From Lysinibacillus sphaericus (GTDB taxonomy: Bacteria > Bacillota > Bacilli > Bacillales_A > Planococcaceae), in the NCBI RefSeq assembly GCF_001629735.1, contig NZ_CP015224.1:4588001-4652000 (forward strand): a DNA stretch of 64,000 bases. Reading direction: 5' to 3'. Both the position numbers and the translations under genes were made by a program. Numbering within the stretch: position 1 is the first letter of the stretch; the number at the start of each line of letters is the position of its first letter. The notes beneath the pieces are model-generated. The model was given only the letters and a program-made list of their open reading frames with translations. It was not told where the DNA came from and made no database searches. This document shows, piece by piece, positions 38,479-47,023 of this stretch.

Positions 38479-39273
38479 ATGAAATTTGCGATTCAATCAC
38501 GTCGAGATGCACAATCCAATGAACTAATGGAGCTAGCTAAAACCTACTTACAGGATTTTGGCTTAACTTATGATGAGGAAGCACCAGAAATCGTTGTCTC
38601 TATTGGTGGAGATGGGACACTTTTACATGCCTTTCATCGATATTCTCATTTATTAGATCAAGTGGCATTTGTGGGCATCCATACAGGACATCTAGGTTTT
38701 TATGCAGACTGGAAGCCATCTGAATTAGAAAAGTTAGTTTTGTCCATTGCTAAAAAGGATTTTAATGTGGTGGAATATCCACTGTTAGAAGTGAAGGTGG
38801 AGCATCATAATGCAGCATCGAATACGTATCTAGCTTTAAACGAGGCAACAGTTAAATCGCCAGATGTAACACTTGTCATGGACGTTGAGCTAAATGGCAA
38901 TCAATTTGAACGTTTCAGAGGAGATGGTCTTTGTGTGTCAACTCCTTCTGGAAGTACAGCCTACAATAAAGCGCTTGGTGGGGCAATCATTCATCCAACT
39001 TTAGCAGCACTTCAAATTACAGAAATCGCATCCATTAATAATCGTGTATTCAGGACAGTTGGTTCTCCATTAATTTTACCCGCTCACCATCATTGTGTAT
39101 TACGTCCAGTAAATGAACAAAACTTTAATATGACAGTGGACCATTTACAAATTACACAGGGTGATGTAAAGGCAATTGTATTTAACGTGGCTAATGAAAG
39201 GGTACGTTTCGCACGTTTCCGTCCATTCCCATTTTGGGAACGTGTGCATGAATCATTCGTTGCAAATGAGTAA
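38479..39273 (+). CDS. ppnK: NAD kinase
   Basis: A 264-residue ATP-NAD kinase that makes NADP. The [13 protein letters not shown] motif (catalytic Asp, about residues 39-51), NE motif in [10 protein letters not shown], and [17 protein letters not shown] are present. It follows relQ directly and overlaps the next gene by eight bases, so the three are cotranscribed as in B. subtilis yjbMNO. Confidence 0.95.
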   Translation: MKFAIQSRRDAQSNELMELAKTYLQDFGLTYDEEAPEIVVSIGGDGTLLHAFHRYSHLLDQVAFVGIHTGHLGFYADWKPSELEKLVLSIAKKDFNVVEYPLLEVKVEHHNAASNTYLALNEATVKSPDVTLVMDVELNGNQFERFRGDGLCVSTPSGSTAYNKALGGAIIHPTLAALQITEIASINNRVFRTVGSPLILPAHHHCVLRPVNEQNFNMTVDHLQITQGDVKAIVFNVANERVRFARFRPFPFWERVHESFVANE

Positions 39274-40183
39274 GACGGATACTAGATTTACATTGCGCTT
39301 TGTGGCTAAGAAAGAGGGTCAATTATTACGAGAAGCCCTACAAGAATGGCGTATATCTAAGCGAGCACTAACTGCTATAAAGTTCAATGGAGGGTTATTG
39401 ACGGTCAATGGGATTGAACGAAATGTAAGATATGCCCTTCAAGTTGATGATTGTGTAGAAGTGACATTTCCTCCTGAGGAAAAGAGTGAGGGGCTCACGA
39501 GCGAACATGGAGATTTGGCTATAGTATATGAAGATGATACAATCTTGGTGTTAAATAAACCGGCTAACCAAAGCACCATCCCCTCACGTGAACACCCAAC
39601 CAATAGTATTGCCAATCTTGTTTGTGGCTACTTTGAGCAGCAAGGATTAGCATCCACTGCTCATATTATAACGAGACTTGACCGAGATACATCAGGTTTA
39701 CTCTGTATTGCCAAGCATGCACACATTCATCATTTAACAGGCTTGGCTCAGCGTAATGGTGAGATTTCAAGGAAATATGAGGCAATTGTCCACGGACATG
39801 TTCATCAGGATAGCCAATCAATCGTAGCACCAATTGGGCGTAAAGAAACGAGCATTATTGAGCGAGAGGTTCGTGAAGATGGGCAATATGCTCATACAGA
39901 TGTAACTGTAATACAACGTTTTTACTTAGGGGCTGAACCGATGACACATATAGGGCTTACATTGCATACAGGACGTACACATCAAATTCGTGTACATATG
40001 TCGTCGTTAGGTCATCCACTTGTTGGCGATGAGCTTTATGGAGGAAGTCGACTTCATATGGACCGTCAGGCACTACATTGTGTGTCCTTAAATATGACAC
40101 ATCCCTTAACAAGTGAACATTTGCAGTTCACAAGTATGCTTAATGAAGATATGCAAAATTTGCTTAAAGAATCTTCCACTTAA
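39266..40183 (+). CDS. RluD-family 23S/tRNA pseudouridine synthase (YjbO-like)
   Basis: A 305-residue pseudouridine synthase. The catalytic [10 protein letters not shown] motif (Asp in [12 protein letters not shown]), the S4-like N-terminal region, and the [23 protein letters not shown]-terminal motif are present. ATG at 39266 overlaps the ppnK stop; the frame extending back to 39176 lies wholly inside ppnK. The exact target uridine cannot be told from sequence. Confidence 0.92.
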   Translation: MSKTDTRFTLRFVAKKEGQLLREALQEWRISKRALTAIKFNGGLLTVNGIERNVRYALQVDDCVEVTFPPEEKSEGLTSEHGDLAIVYEDDTILVLNKPANQSTIPSREHPTNSIANLVCGYFEQQGLASTAHIITRLDRDTSGLLCIAKHAHIHHLTGLAQRNGEISRKYEAIVHGHVHQDSQSIVAPIGRKETSIIEREVREDGQYAHTDVTVIQRFYLGAEPMTHIGLTLHTGRTHQIRVHMSSLGHPLVGDELYGGSRLHMDRQALHCVSLNMTHPLTSEHLQFTSMLNEDMQNLLKESST

Positions 40184-40187
40184 AATC

Positions 40188-40235
40188 ATGATAAGGAGAT
40201 GTTCGCACAACGGGCATCTCCTTATCATTTTTGAT
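40188..40235 (+). terminator. terminator after the relQ-ppnK-yjbO operon
   Basis: Stem 40188-40201 / 40215-40228 followed by five T. Confidence 0.85.
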
Positions 40236-40380
40236 AGTAAATAAAGGGTTCTTTACGCGTTTTTCATCTTCTAAGTACAAATATAAGGTATAGTCAAATA
40301 GAAAACATCACGATTTTTAAGAATGGAATTCCATTATATTGAAGCCATACAAATCCTATTGAAAATAAACAAAAAAGGGT

Positions 40381-40409
40381 TTGCAGAAGGGAATAATACG
40401 CTCTATTAT
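40381..40409 (+). promoter_or_regulatory. sigma-A promoter of mgtE
   Basis: TTGCAG (40381-40386), 17-base spacer, TATTAT (40404-40409). The leader to the ATG is short (about 60 bases) and lacks an M-box. Confidence 0.6.
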
Positions 40410-40473
40410 ATAGAAGGTAGATTTACGGTATTGTCCGTAACAAAGATGGATAGTTCGGAAGGAGGGGACAAGC

Positions 40474-41850
40474 ATGATAGAGGATAGAAATGAAAAGGAT
40501 GATGTGCAATTTGACGAAGCACATTTACGAGAAATGCTCGAAGCACATAATATTGACGCATTCCGTGATGAGTTTTTAGAACTTCATCCATATGATCAGG
40601 CAACGTTTTACGAAAAGGTGGAACCTGACATAAGGAAAATCATCTATTCGTTCTTGTCTCCGACAGAAATGGCTGATATTTTTGAGGCAATCGATATTGA
40701 AGATGATGAGTATAAAGCGTATCTAGCTGAAATGGATCCATCTTATGGGGCGGAAATGCTTTCTCATATGTATGCAGATGATGCAGCAGATGTTTTAAAT
40801 GAACTGGATATGGAGCAACGTGAAAGTTATCTGGAAATGATGGATGAGGAAACGGCTGAAGAAATTAATGAGCTATTAAGCTATGATGAATACACGGCTG
40901 GTTCCATTATGACAACTGAATATGTCGCTATTCCAGAAAACTCTACAGTGCGTTCAGCCATGGCAATTTTACGTAAAGAGGCACCAGATGCAGAGACCAT
41001 TTATTATATATTCGTAGTAGATGAAGAGCACCGCTTGACAGGTGTTATTTCATTAAGAGATTTAATTATTGCTGAAGAGGATACACTTATTCGTTCTATT
41101 ATGAATGAACGTGTCGTTATGGTACATGTAGGAGATGATCAAGAGGAAGTCGCACATATTATGAAGGATTATAATTTCTTAGCGACACCTGTTATTGATG
41201 ACAAAGGTGAATTACTTGGGATTATCACAGTCGATGATATTATTGATGTTATGGATGAAGAAGCGTCTGAGGATTACTCTAAGTTAGCCGGTATTTCCGA
41301 TATGGATAAATTTGATGTCACACCATTCCAAGCTGCTAGAAAACGTTTGCCATGGTTAGTGGTACTACTGTTTTTAGGAATGCTAACAGCAAATTTAATG
41401 GGCCAATTTGAAGATACTTTAGATAAGGTTGCCTTATTGGCTGTCTTTATTCCGTTGATTTCAGGAACATCCGGAAATAGTGGAACACAAGCTTTGGCCG
41501 TAGCCATTCGTGGTATTGCTACAGGAGATGTAGAAGAACATAGTAAATTCAAATTACTACTACGAGAAGCGGGCACAGGCTTAATGTCAGGAATTGTTTG
41601 CGGCTTAATTGTCATTGGTATCGTTTATTTTTGGAAGCAAGAACTAGTACTTGGGATGTTAGTAGGTGCCGCACTTTGTGGCTCGATTTTAGTTGCGACA
41701 TTAGCAGGCTCTTTTATTCCATTGTTAATGCATCGATTGAAAATAGACCCAGCTGTTGCTTCTGGCCCGTTTATTACAACTTTAAATGATATTACCAGTA
41801 TTTTAATTTATTTAGGTTTAGCAACGGTTTTCTTAAGTCAAATAGGCTAA
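40474..41850 (+). CDS. mgtE: MgtE family magnesium transporter
   Basis: A 458-residue Mg2+ channel. An N-terminal helical domain (about 1-130) is followed by a CBS pair (about 140-260; TAGSIMTTEYVAI, GIITVDDIIDV) and five membrane segments with the P[LI]-ISGTSGNSGTQ selectivity region. Cytosolic Mg2+ binds the N/CBS gate and closes the pore. Start ATG follows GGAGGGG. No M-box riboswitch is apparent upstream, unlike B. subtilis mgtE. Confidence 0.94.
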   Translation: MIEDRNEKDDVQFDEAHLREMLEAHNIDAFRDEFLELHPYDQATFYEKVEPDIRKIIYSFLSPTEMADIFEAIDIEDDEYKAYLAEMDPSYGAEMLSHMYADDAADVLNELDMEQRESYLEMMDEETAEEINELLSYDEYTAGSIMTTEYVAIPENSTVRSAMAILRKEAPDAETIYYIFVVDEEHRLTGVISLRDLIIAEEDTLIRSIMNERVVMVHVGDDQEEVAHIMKDYNFLATPVIDDKGELLGIITVDDIIDVMDEEASEDYSKLAGISDMDKFDVTPFQAARKRLPWLVVLLFLGMLTANLMGQFEDTLDKVALLAVFIPLISGTSGNSGTQALAVAIRGIATGDVEEHSKFKLLLREAGTGLMSGIVCGLIVIGIVYFWKQELVLGMLVGAALCGSILVATLAGSFIPLLMHRLKIDPAVASGPFITTLNDITSILIYLGLATVFLSQIG

Positions 41851-41903
41851 GAACCAAATTACTTTCCTTCGCATATTGTATGGAAAAAGGGGAAGTGAGT
41901 ATT

Positions 41904-42302
41904 GTGGATCAAGAACCACGCTTGTTTATAAAATCACCATCATATTTTTTAAATATTTCTAAGGTGTTGCATGAACTTGATTTGGATGAAAGTACATCTG
42001 TATACGTAAAGGACCATACTTATGTAGAGGAAACAGTTGAAGAGGAAGACGTTGTAAAGGATGTGCAGGTAGATCCGTATTTACTAAAACAACTTCAATT
42101 TTTAGAGAAACCATTTCGTCAGCGCGCCTATCAGCCACTTTTAGTTTGTTTAAAAGATGGTAGAAAATTAACGGGCTCTGCTTCAGATGTACAAAATGAT
42201 TCTTTAATGCTTACCTCACTCGAATTAAAAACACAGGAAATCATTTATTTTGAAGATATAAAACAAGTACTATGGCGTGGCAGACAATTACCAACATTAT
42301 AA
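41904..42302 (+). CDS. CotO-like spore coat protein (tentative)
   Basis: A 132-residue protein. The C-terminal part (PLLVCLKDGRKLTGSASDVQNDSLMLTSLELKTQEIIYFEDIKQV) resembles the C-terminal domain of the CotO family, and the gene is next to cotZ as cotO is in Bacillus. The N-terminal half is short and acidic. GTG at 41904 is preferred because AAAAAGGGGAAG sits upstream; an ATG at 41880 lies before it. The coat role is inferred from this resemblance and context. Confidence 0.55.
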   Translation: MDQEPRLFIKSPSYFLNISKVLHELDLDESTSVYVKDHTYVEETVEEEDVVKDVQVDPYLLKQLQFLEKPFRQRAYQPLLVCLKDGRKLTGSASDVQNDSLMLTSLELKTQEIIYFEDIKQVLWRGRQLPTL

Positions 42303-42341
42303 AAAAAGTGTACAGCAGAGGATGCTGTACACTTTTTTTAT
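42302..42341. terminator. bidirectional terminator between cotO-like gene and cotZ
   Basis: Sixteen-base-pair stem 42302-42317 / 42323-42338 with A and T runs at the ends, between convergent genes. Confidence 0.88.
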
Positions 42342-42366
42342 GTGTGTGTGTCAAAGGTGAAAGAAA

Positions 42367-42891
42367 TTAGTCACAAATCCCTAAGTCAACATCAGCGATA
42401 CATTGTACAGCACAGAAGCAAGATAAGTCTACAGTAATACAGCTATCTGTTGAGTTCCAATCATCCACTTTACAGATTTTTTTCATATTTACGCAACAGC
42501 CGTCACGACTTAATAAATCTACTGTACTTTCGCTAGAATCGAATGTACATAGAGGCTCTAAAACACGTAAAGTCGCACAACACTCATCAAACATATCTTC
42601 AACGCGGAAGAATACGGATGTACAAATACAAGGATCTGCAGTTGGGGAATTAAAGAATGCTTTGAAAGGAGTACCGTCTTTTGTAATTAACATAAATACA
42701 CGTGTATCTGCTTGAGAGCGTGCAGGACTAACAATCCCGCCTAGTGGTTCTAAGAAACAGTTAGCTGTACATGGAGAACACTCATCTCGCACCGCTTGAT
42801 TTTGAATATCTAAAATAGCGCGAACTACGTCACAAACGCAGCCTGCTGAATGGATTGGTCCAATAGGATTTGTTGGCTTACCACAACCCAT
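42367..42891 (-). CDS. cotZ: spore coat/exosporium protein CotZ/CotY/ExsY family
   Basis: A 174-residue cysteine-rich protein. The CVCDVVRAILDIQNQAV and CSPCTANCFLEPLG stretches and the FFRVEDMFDECCATLRVLEPL region are the CotY/CotZ/ExsY signature. These proteins self-assemble through disulfides into the outer coat or exosporium basal layer. A near-perfect AAAGGAGGTGA site precedes the ATG. A sigma-K-like -10 (CATATTGTA on the minus strand, 42922-42930) lies upstream, though its -35 is poor. Confidence 0.9.
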   Translation of the reverse strand: MGCGKPTNPIGPIHSAGCVCDVVRAILDIQNQAVRDECSPCTANCFLEPLGGIVSPARSQADTRVFMLITKDGTPFKAFFNSPTADPCICTSVFFRVEDMFDECCATLRVLEPLCTFDSSESTVDLLSRDGCCVNMKKICKVDDWNSTDSCITVDLSCFCAVQCIADVDLGICD

Positions 42892-43016
42892 ATTGTCACC
42901 TCCTTTCCTCGTTACTACTTCTACAATATGTACTTTTCAAATTTGGACTCGGGCTATTGTATATATGAATAGTTTTTTTATGTGTGGAGAAACTTTAAAG
43001 AAAAGGAGGGTAAAAC

Positions 43017-43421
43017 TTGAGGCTACTTGGAATGACGTTACCTCTCTTAGTCGTTTTATTGCTGTTAAATGGTTGTGCTGAAAAAGAAAAATTTATCGTC
43101 TACGGTCCATCTCAGAATGGAAGTGAAGTCGAAGCCCTTATAAAAGAAGAGGACTATGTGGAACGTTCAACCGTTATCCATTATGACGATAGTATGCTTG
43201 TTGCAGTACAAATTAAACCATGGGAAAAGTGGAAAAAGACTAAGTTAGAGAAAAAGTTGCAAAAAAAATTTGATGAGAAATATCCAAATAAAGATGTGTT
43301 TGTCTCAGCTGATTATAAAATTTTTTATGAAGCCAATAAAATAAAAAAGGATAAGATTGAAGATAATAAATTGAGCGATAAAATTAAAGAACTTAAAGAG
43401 CTTGCAAAGGAGAAGACATAA
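43017..43421 (+). CDS. sporulation-linked lipoprotein, unknown function
   Basis: A 134-residue lipoprotein: signal peptide LLGMTLPLLVVLLLL and lipobox LNGC, with the modified Cys near residue 20. The mature part is very Lys/Glu-rich, with a predicted helical C-terminus (residues ~85-134). It starts at TTG behind AAAGGAGGG and its stop touches the spoVAC start, so it is the first gene of the spoVA operon. I do not recognise the family beyond that context. Confidence 0.7.
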   Translation: MRLLGMTLPLLVVLLLLNGCAEKEKFIVYGPSQNGSEVEALIKEEDYVERSTVIHYDDSMLVAVQIKPWEKWKKTKLEKKLQKKFDEKYPNKDVFVSADYKIFYEANKIKKDKIEDNKLSDKIKELKELAKEKT

Positions 43422-43877
43422 ATGGAAAAAGAGCAATATCAGCAATTGGAGCAAAATGTAACACCAAAGCCTCCATATATAAAGAATGTAGCAAAGGCGT
43501 TTTTTGTCGGTGGTCTTATTTGTACAATTGGCCAAGCTGTGTCCCTTTTTTATATTATTTTCTTCAATTTTACAGAAGCCACAGCTGGTAATCCAACCGT
43601 AGCAACAATGGTATTCTTTGCCATGTTGCTCACAGGGCTTGGTCTATATAAAAGAATTGGCCAATTTGCTGGGGCAGGCTCATCAGTACCAGTAACCGGA
43701 TTTGGTAATGCTGTAATTTCCGCAGCTATTGAGCATAGATCAGAAGGCTTAGTATTAGGAGTTGGCGGTAATTTATTTAAACTAGCAGGATCAGTGGTTT
43801 TATTTGGGGTAGTCGCAGCATTTTTCGTAGCACTTATTAAATATATCTTCGTGGTGATAGGAGTGGTTTCATGGTAA
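43422..43877 (+). CDS. spoVAC: stage V sporulation protein AC
   Basis: A 151-residue membrane protein with four segments and the FAGAGSSVPVTGFGNAVISAAIEH motif typical of SpoVAC. It is a mechanosensitive-type component of the channel that moves dipicolinic acid into and out of the spore. AAAGGAG precedes ATG. It overlaps spoVAD. Confidence 0.93.
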   Translation: MEKEQYQQLEQNVTPKPPYIKNVAKAFFVGGLICTIGQAVSLFYIIFFNFTEATAGNPTVATMVFFAMLLTGLGLYKRIGQFAGAGSSVPVTGFGNAVISAAIEHRSEGLVLGVGGNLFKLAGSVVLFGVVAAFFVALIKYIFVVIGVVSW

Positions 43878-44866
43878 TCATTTTTCAATCGAAACCATCC
43901 CTATTAGCAGGGGGTGTTGTAGCAGGACCTTTAGAGAACCGGAGTATTTTTAGTCAGTATTTTGATGCTGTTTATGATGATGAGCGTTGGCAAATGAAAA
44001 CCAATGAACAGGGGCATCGTAAAATGATTGAAGAAGCCTGTGATGCGGCTATGAAGAAAATGAAGGTACAAAGTGGAGATATTGATTATTTAATGGGTGG
44101 GGATTTGGTCAATCAAATGACACCGACCAATTTTGCTGCAAGAGATTTGGAAATCCCGTTTATTGGATTGTTTTCTGCATGTGCCACCTCCATTTCTTCT
44201 GTCATTATTGCCTGTCTGTTAACAGAGTTAGGTGCTGCTAATTTTTCATTAGCGGGTGCATCAAGTCAGCATAATGCGATAGAACGTCAATTTCGTTATC
44301 CTATCAATTACGGTGCACAAAAGCCACAAACTGCTCAATGGACTGTAACAGCAGCTGGCTATGCGCTAATCGGTAAACACCGTGAAGATTATCCCTCTAT
44401 CGAAGCCGCCACAATTGGAAAGTCTGTTGATTACGGTATGGATGATCCTTTCCATATGGGTGCTGCAATGGCACCAGCTGCCTTTCAAACGATTCAATCT
44501 CATTTACAACAACGCAATCAAAAAATTTATCATTACGATTTAATTTTAACGGGCGATTTAGGTCAGCTGGGCTTAAAGCTTTTGAAGGGTATGCTAGTTG
44601 AAAATGGTGTGAAAAATGAGGAGCTAACCCTGCTGCGTGATGCAGGCGCTGAGTTTTATGGACAAGATGAATCCTTTCAATCAGGGGCAAGTGGTGCAGG
44701 CTGTTCAGCAGCTGTTTTTTTTAGTTACGTTCTCCAACAGATGCGAGCGGGTAGCTATAAGCGTGTATTACTAGTAGCAACTGGGGCATTATTGTCTCCA
44801 CTATCGTTTCAACAGGGTGAGACGATTCCATGTACGGCGCATGCGATCGAAATTACAATGAAATGA
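43871..44866 (+). CDS. spoVAD: stage V sporulation protein AD
   Basis: A 331-residue thiolase-fold protein. FSACATSISSV, the PINYGAQKPQTAQWTVTAAGYAL stretch and GASGAGCSAAVF are SpoVAD signatures. It binds dipicolinate on the spore inner membrane and is needed for its uptake. It overlaps the spoVAC end by seven bases and lies ten bases before spoVAE. Confidence 0.94.
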   Translation: MVIIFQSKPSLLAGGVVAGPLENRSIFSQYFDAVYDDERWQMKTNEQGHRKMIEEACDAAMKKMKVQSGDIDYLMGGDLVNQMTPTNFAARDLEIPFIGLFSACATSISSVIIACLLTELGAANFSLAGASSQHNAIERQFRYPINYGAQKPQTAQWTVTAAGYALIGKHREDYPSIEAATIGKSVDYGMDDPFHMGAAMAPAAFQTIQSHLQQRNQKIYHYDLILTGDLGQLGLKLLKGMLVENGVKNEELTLLRDAGAEFYGQDESFQSGASGAGCSAAVFFSYVLQQMRAGSYKRVLLVATGALLSPLSFQQGETIPCTAHAIEITMK

Positions 44867-44876
44867 GGCCTAAATT

Positions 44877-45242
44877 ATGGTAATGACATTTGTATTTGCA
44901 TTTATTGTTGGAGGCATTATTTGCGTCATCGGCCAATTATTAATGGATGTCGGTAATTTAACACCGGCTCATACATTAAGTACACTCGTTGTCCTCGGTG
45001 CTATATTGGATGGCATGGGGTTATATGAGCCATTAATTAATTTTGCTGGCGCAGGAGCTACCGTACCCATTACCTCTTTTGGTAATTCACTAACACACGG
45101 AGCAATGGCTGAGGCAGAAAAGCATGGACTGGTTGGCGTCTTAACAGGAATGTTTAAAGTAACAAGCTCAGGTATCAGTGCTGCTATTGTTTTTGCCTTT
45201 ATCGGTGCATTAATTTTTAAGCCTAAAGGAAATATCGACTAG
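44877..45242 (+). CDS. spoVAE: stage V sporulation protein AEb
   Basis: A 121-residue membrane protein paralogous to SpoVAC ([24 protein letters not shown]), with about four membrane segments. It completes a minimal C-D-Eb unit; spoVAA, spoVAB, spoVAEa and spoVAF are not in this window. The transcript runs into the hairpin at 45250-45300. Confidence 0.92.
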   Translation: MVMTFVFAFIVGGIICVIGQLLMDVGNLTPAHTLSTLVVLGAILDGMGLYEPLINFAGAGATVPITSFGNSLTHGAMAEAEKHGLVGVLTGMFKVTSSGISAAIVFAFIGALIFKPKGNID

Positions 45243-45249
45243 ACGAATA

Positions 45250-45300
45250 CCCCTCCCATTTCTACAACCAAAACATATTATAGGTTGTAGAAGGGAGGGG
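45250..45300 (+). promoter_or_regulatory. stem-loop sequestering the yjcZ ribosome binding site; possible attenuator
   Basis: Left arm 45250-45269 (CCCCTCCC...CTACAACC) pairs with right arm 45283-45300 (GGTTGTAG...GGGAGGGG). The right arm contains the GGGAGGGG ribosome binding site of the gene starting at 45308. Read-through mRNA from spoVAE would fold it away. Only a short T run follows. Confidence 0.65.
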
Positions 45301-45307
45301 TGCTTTT

Positions 45308-45490
45308 ATGGGATATCAAGGCTGGTCCTCACAACCGTATGGAAATAATGTTGGTGGGTGGAACAATAGCTATTGCGGAGGCAATAACTATAGTTATTGT
45401 GGAGGCAACAACTCTGGCTATGGTTCAACATTTGTTCTAATCGTTGTTCTATTTATTCTTTTAATTATTGTTGGCGCTACTTACATCTAA
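45308..45490 (+). CDS. YjcZ family sporulation protein
   Basis: A 60-residue protein: a Gly/Asn/Tyr/Cys-rich N-terminal part with three near-repeats of YCGGNN-type, then a membrane anchor STFVLIVVLFILLIIVGATYI, which is the YjcZ family hallmark. Such proteins are made in sporulation, with unknown function. Its ribosome binding site lies in the right arm of the stem-loop at 45250-45300. Confidence 0.85.
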   Translation: MGYQGWSSQPYGNNVGGWNNSYCGGNNYSYCGGNNSGYGSTFVLIVVLFILLIIVGATYI

Positions 45491-45510
45491 TTTGATGAAC
45501 ATATTGTAAA

Positions 45511-45558
45511 GGCTTTAACTCTTATTTAGAGGGTTCACACCTAAATAAAGTTAAGGCC
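45511..45558. repeat. palindromic element downstream of the yjcZ-type gene
   Basis: GGCTTTAACTCTTATTTAG (45511-45529) pairs with CTAAATAAAGTTAAGGCC (45541-45558), with one bulge. No T run follows. It shares the AATAAAGTTAA core and GGGT loop bases with the palindrome at 19117-19183. Confidence 0.55.
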
Positions 45559-45626
45559 TCCACCATTTGTGAATGCTTCGGGCAAGTCGCAAGGTCAATT
45601 TGAGTTTTAATGATAGGAGGGAAAAC

Positions 45627-45875
45627 ATGCATCGCTCGTTATTTAATTCAATTGAGCAAAAAACAGGTGTTTCGATGGATGAAATCTTCGCATTAGCCAA
45701 TGCCATTCAACATGCGGATTTTACAAGTGAAAAACAAGTAAGAAAAATCGTACGACGTGTTGCTAAAATATCTAACAGAACGATTACACAAGAGTTAGAG
45801 GATAAATTAGTACAATCTATTATTCAAGATGGAGCATCACTAGATTTCGATAAAATCACTAGAATGATGAAGTAG
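45627..45875 (+). CDS. spoVIF: stage VI sporulation protein F
   Basis: An 82-residue protein resembling B. subtilis SpoVIF (FNSIEQKTGVSMDEIFALANAIQHADFTSEKQVRKIVRRVAKI; ends SLDFDKITRMMK). It assists GerE-dependent coat assembly there. ATG at 45627 follows ATAGGAGGG; the longer frame from 45573 has no such site. Confidence 0.87.
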   Translation: MHRSLFNSIEQKTGVSMDEIFALANAIQHADFTSEKQVRKIVRRVAKISNRTITQELEDKLVQSIIQDGASLDFDKITRMMK

Positions 45876-45953
45876 CGCATGGCATATCTACTTGGCAAAG
45901 CAGCTTGTTACGATAGAGTAGATAAATGGTGGCAAGCGAATTTTAGTTTAAAA

Positions 45954-45995
45954 AAGGGTGTTACGACATTGAACAATATCGTAACACCCTTTCAT
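45954..45995. terminator. bidirectional terminator between spoVIF and yjcF
   Basis: Stem 45954-45966 / 45979-45992 (AAGGGTGTTACGA with TCGTAACACCCTT). Confidence 0.8.
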
Positions 45996-46423
45996 TAAAT
46001 TTTTTTCTCCATTGCTCGATGTGGGATACCAGCATCCAAAAATTCTGGAGAAGTTACCGCATAGCCAAGCTTTTCATAAAAGGGAATCGCATGGCTTTGC
46101 GCGTGAAGCTTCAATGTTTCTTTAGAGATGGAAATGGCATATTTCTCCATTTCTCTCATTATTAAAGCCCCTAGTTTTTTACCGCGTTGAGATTGTAAAA
46201 TACAAACCCGTTCAATTTTTGCTGTATTCTTTTCAATACTACGTAAACGAGCTGCTCCTACAGGCTCATCATCATCATACATAATAAAATGCGTTGCAGC
46301 TGCATCTTCAGCATCACATTCCAAGTGGAGTGGAACGCCTTGCTCTTCAACAAATACTTTTTTTCGTACAGCAAACGCATCATCATGTTCTTCCTTTGTT
46401 TCAACAATCTTAACGTTATACAA
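45995..46423 (-). CDS. yjcF: GNAT family N-acetyltransferase, YjcF-like
   Basis: A 142-residue GNAT. The acetyl-CoA loop is SQRGKKLGALIMREME (Q/RxxGxG/A variant), followed by LHAQSHAIPFYEKLGY. Starts at TTG four bases after yjcG stops. Substrate unknown. The yjcF-yjcG-yjcH order matches B. subtilis. Confidence 0.85.
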   Translation of the reverse strand: MYNVKIVETKEEHDDAFAVRKKVFVEEQGVPLHLECDAEDAAATHFIMYDDDEPVGAARLRSIEKNTAKIERVCILQSQRGKKLGALIMREMEKYAISISKETLKLHAQSHAIPFYEKLGYAVTSPEFLDAGIPHRAMEKKI

Positions 46424-46426
46424 TCA

Positions 46427-46942
46427 TCACTCAGCTCCAGACAAACGGAATGTTTCGTATGTTGTCCATGAACCATCTTCTAATTGATATAAAAGATGAA
46501 TGCGATCAATTGTATCCTTTTCATCTACACCAGTCATACGTAATTGACCAAAAATGTCGTCATGCTCGGAATCTGACATTTTTTGAGCGATTGTAATATG
46601 AGGTACAAATACATGTTTCGTTTCCCCATAAGAAATATTTTCTTGGATTTCATGTTGGAAAGCAGCTAATTGTTCAGTTGGCTCAATGCGGAAATAAATA
46701 GCATTGGTTGTAGGGAAAAACGAACTGATGCGTGATGCATGAATGTTTAAAGGCGCATATTTAGCAGCAATTTCATCTAATTGCTTAACGATGGTTTGAA
46801 TTTCTTCTTCAGACGCATCAAAGCTGTCTTTTAACGTCATATGCGGTGTAATCTTCGCGAAATGGGGATCATATCGTTTGCGATACGTGTTCGCTAAATC
46901 TTGCAATTTTTTTGATGGAAATGCCACAATACCGTACTTCAT
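46427..46942 (-). CDS. yjcG: 2H phosphoesterase, YjcG-like
   Basis: A 171-residue protein with the two HxT motifs of the 2'-5' RNA ligase/2H phosphoesterase family (ITPHMTLKD near 33 and VPHITIAQ near 112). These act on cyclic phosphodiesters; the physiological substrate is unknown. GGGAGGTAAT precedes the ATG on the minus strand. Confidence 0.9.
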   Translation of the reverse strand: MKYGIVAFPSKKLQDLANTYRKRYDPHFAKITPHMTLKDSFDASEEEIQTIVKQLDEIAAKYAPLNIHASRISSFFPTTNAIYFRIEPTEQLAAFQHEIQENISYGETKHVFVPHITIAQKMSDSEHDDIFGQLRMTGVDEKDTIDRIHLLYQLEDGSWTTYETFRLSGAE

Positions 46943-47023
46943 AGTCCATTACCTCCCGTAAATAAACAATTTTTCTATTTAAGTATATCAGAAAATCCAC
47001 TTTTCGTAATTTAATCACTCACA

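Noticed and set aside
39176..39265. Earlier start of the RluD-type synthase inside ppnK
   Set aside because: The extra 30 residues are wholly overlapping ppnK coding sequence and add no S4-like homology; ATG at 39266 is adequate.
40236..40473. M-box riboswitch before mgtE
   Set aside because: The conserved M-box blocks are absent, the probable promoter is only ~60 bases from the start codon, and no terminator/antiterminator pair was seen.
43305..43535. Minus-strand Cys/Leu-rich frame over the lipoprotein and spoVAC
   Set aside because: Composition reflects the A-rich Lys codons of the real gene on the other strand.
45311..45420. CRISPR-like or tandem DNA repeats in the YjcZ-type gene
   Set aside because: The repetition (TATTGCGGAGGCAATAAC-like units) encodes the Gly/Asn-rich protein repeats; there are no spacers.
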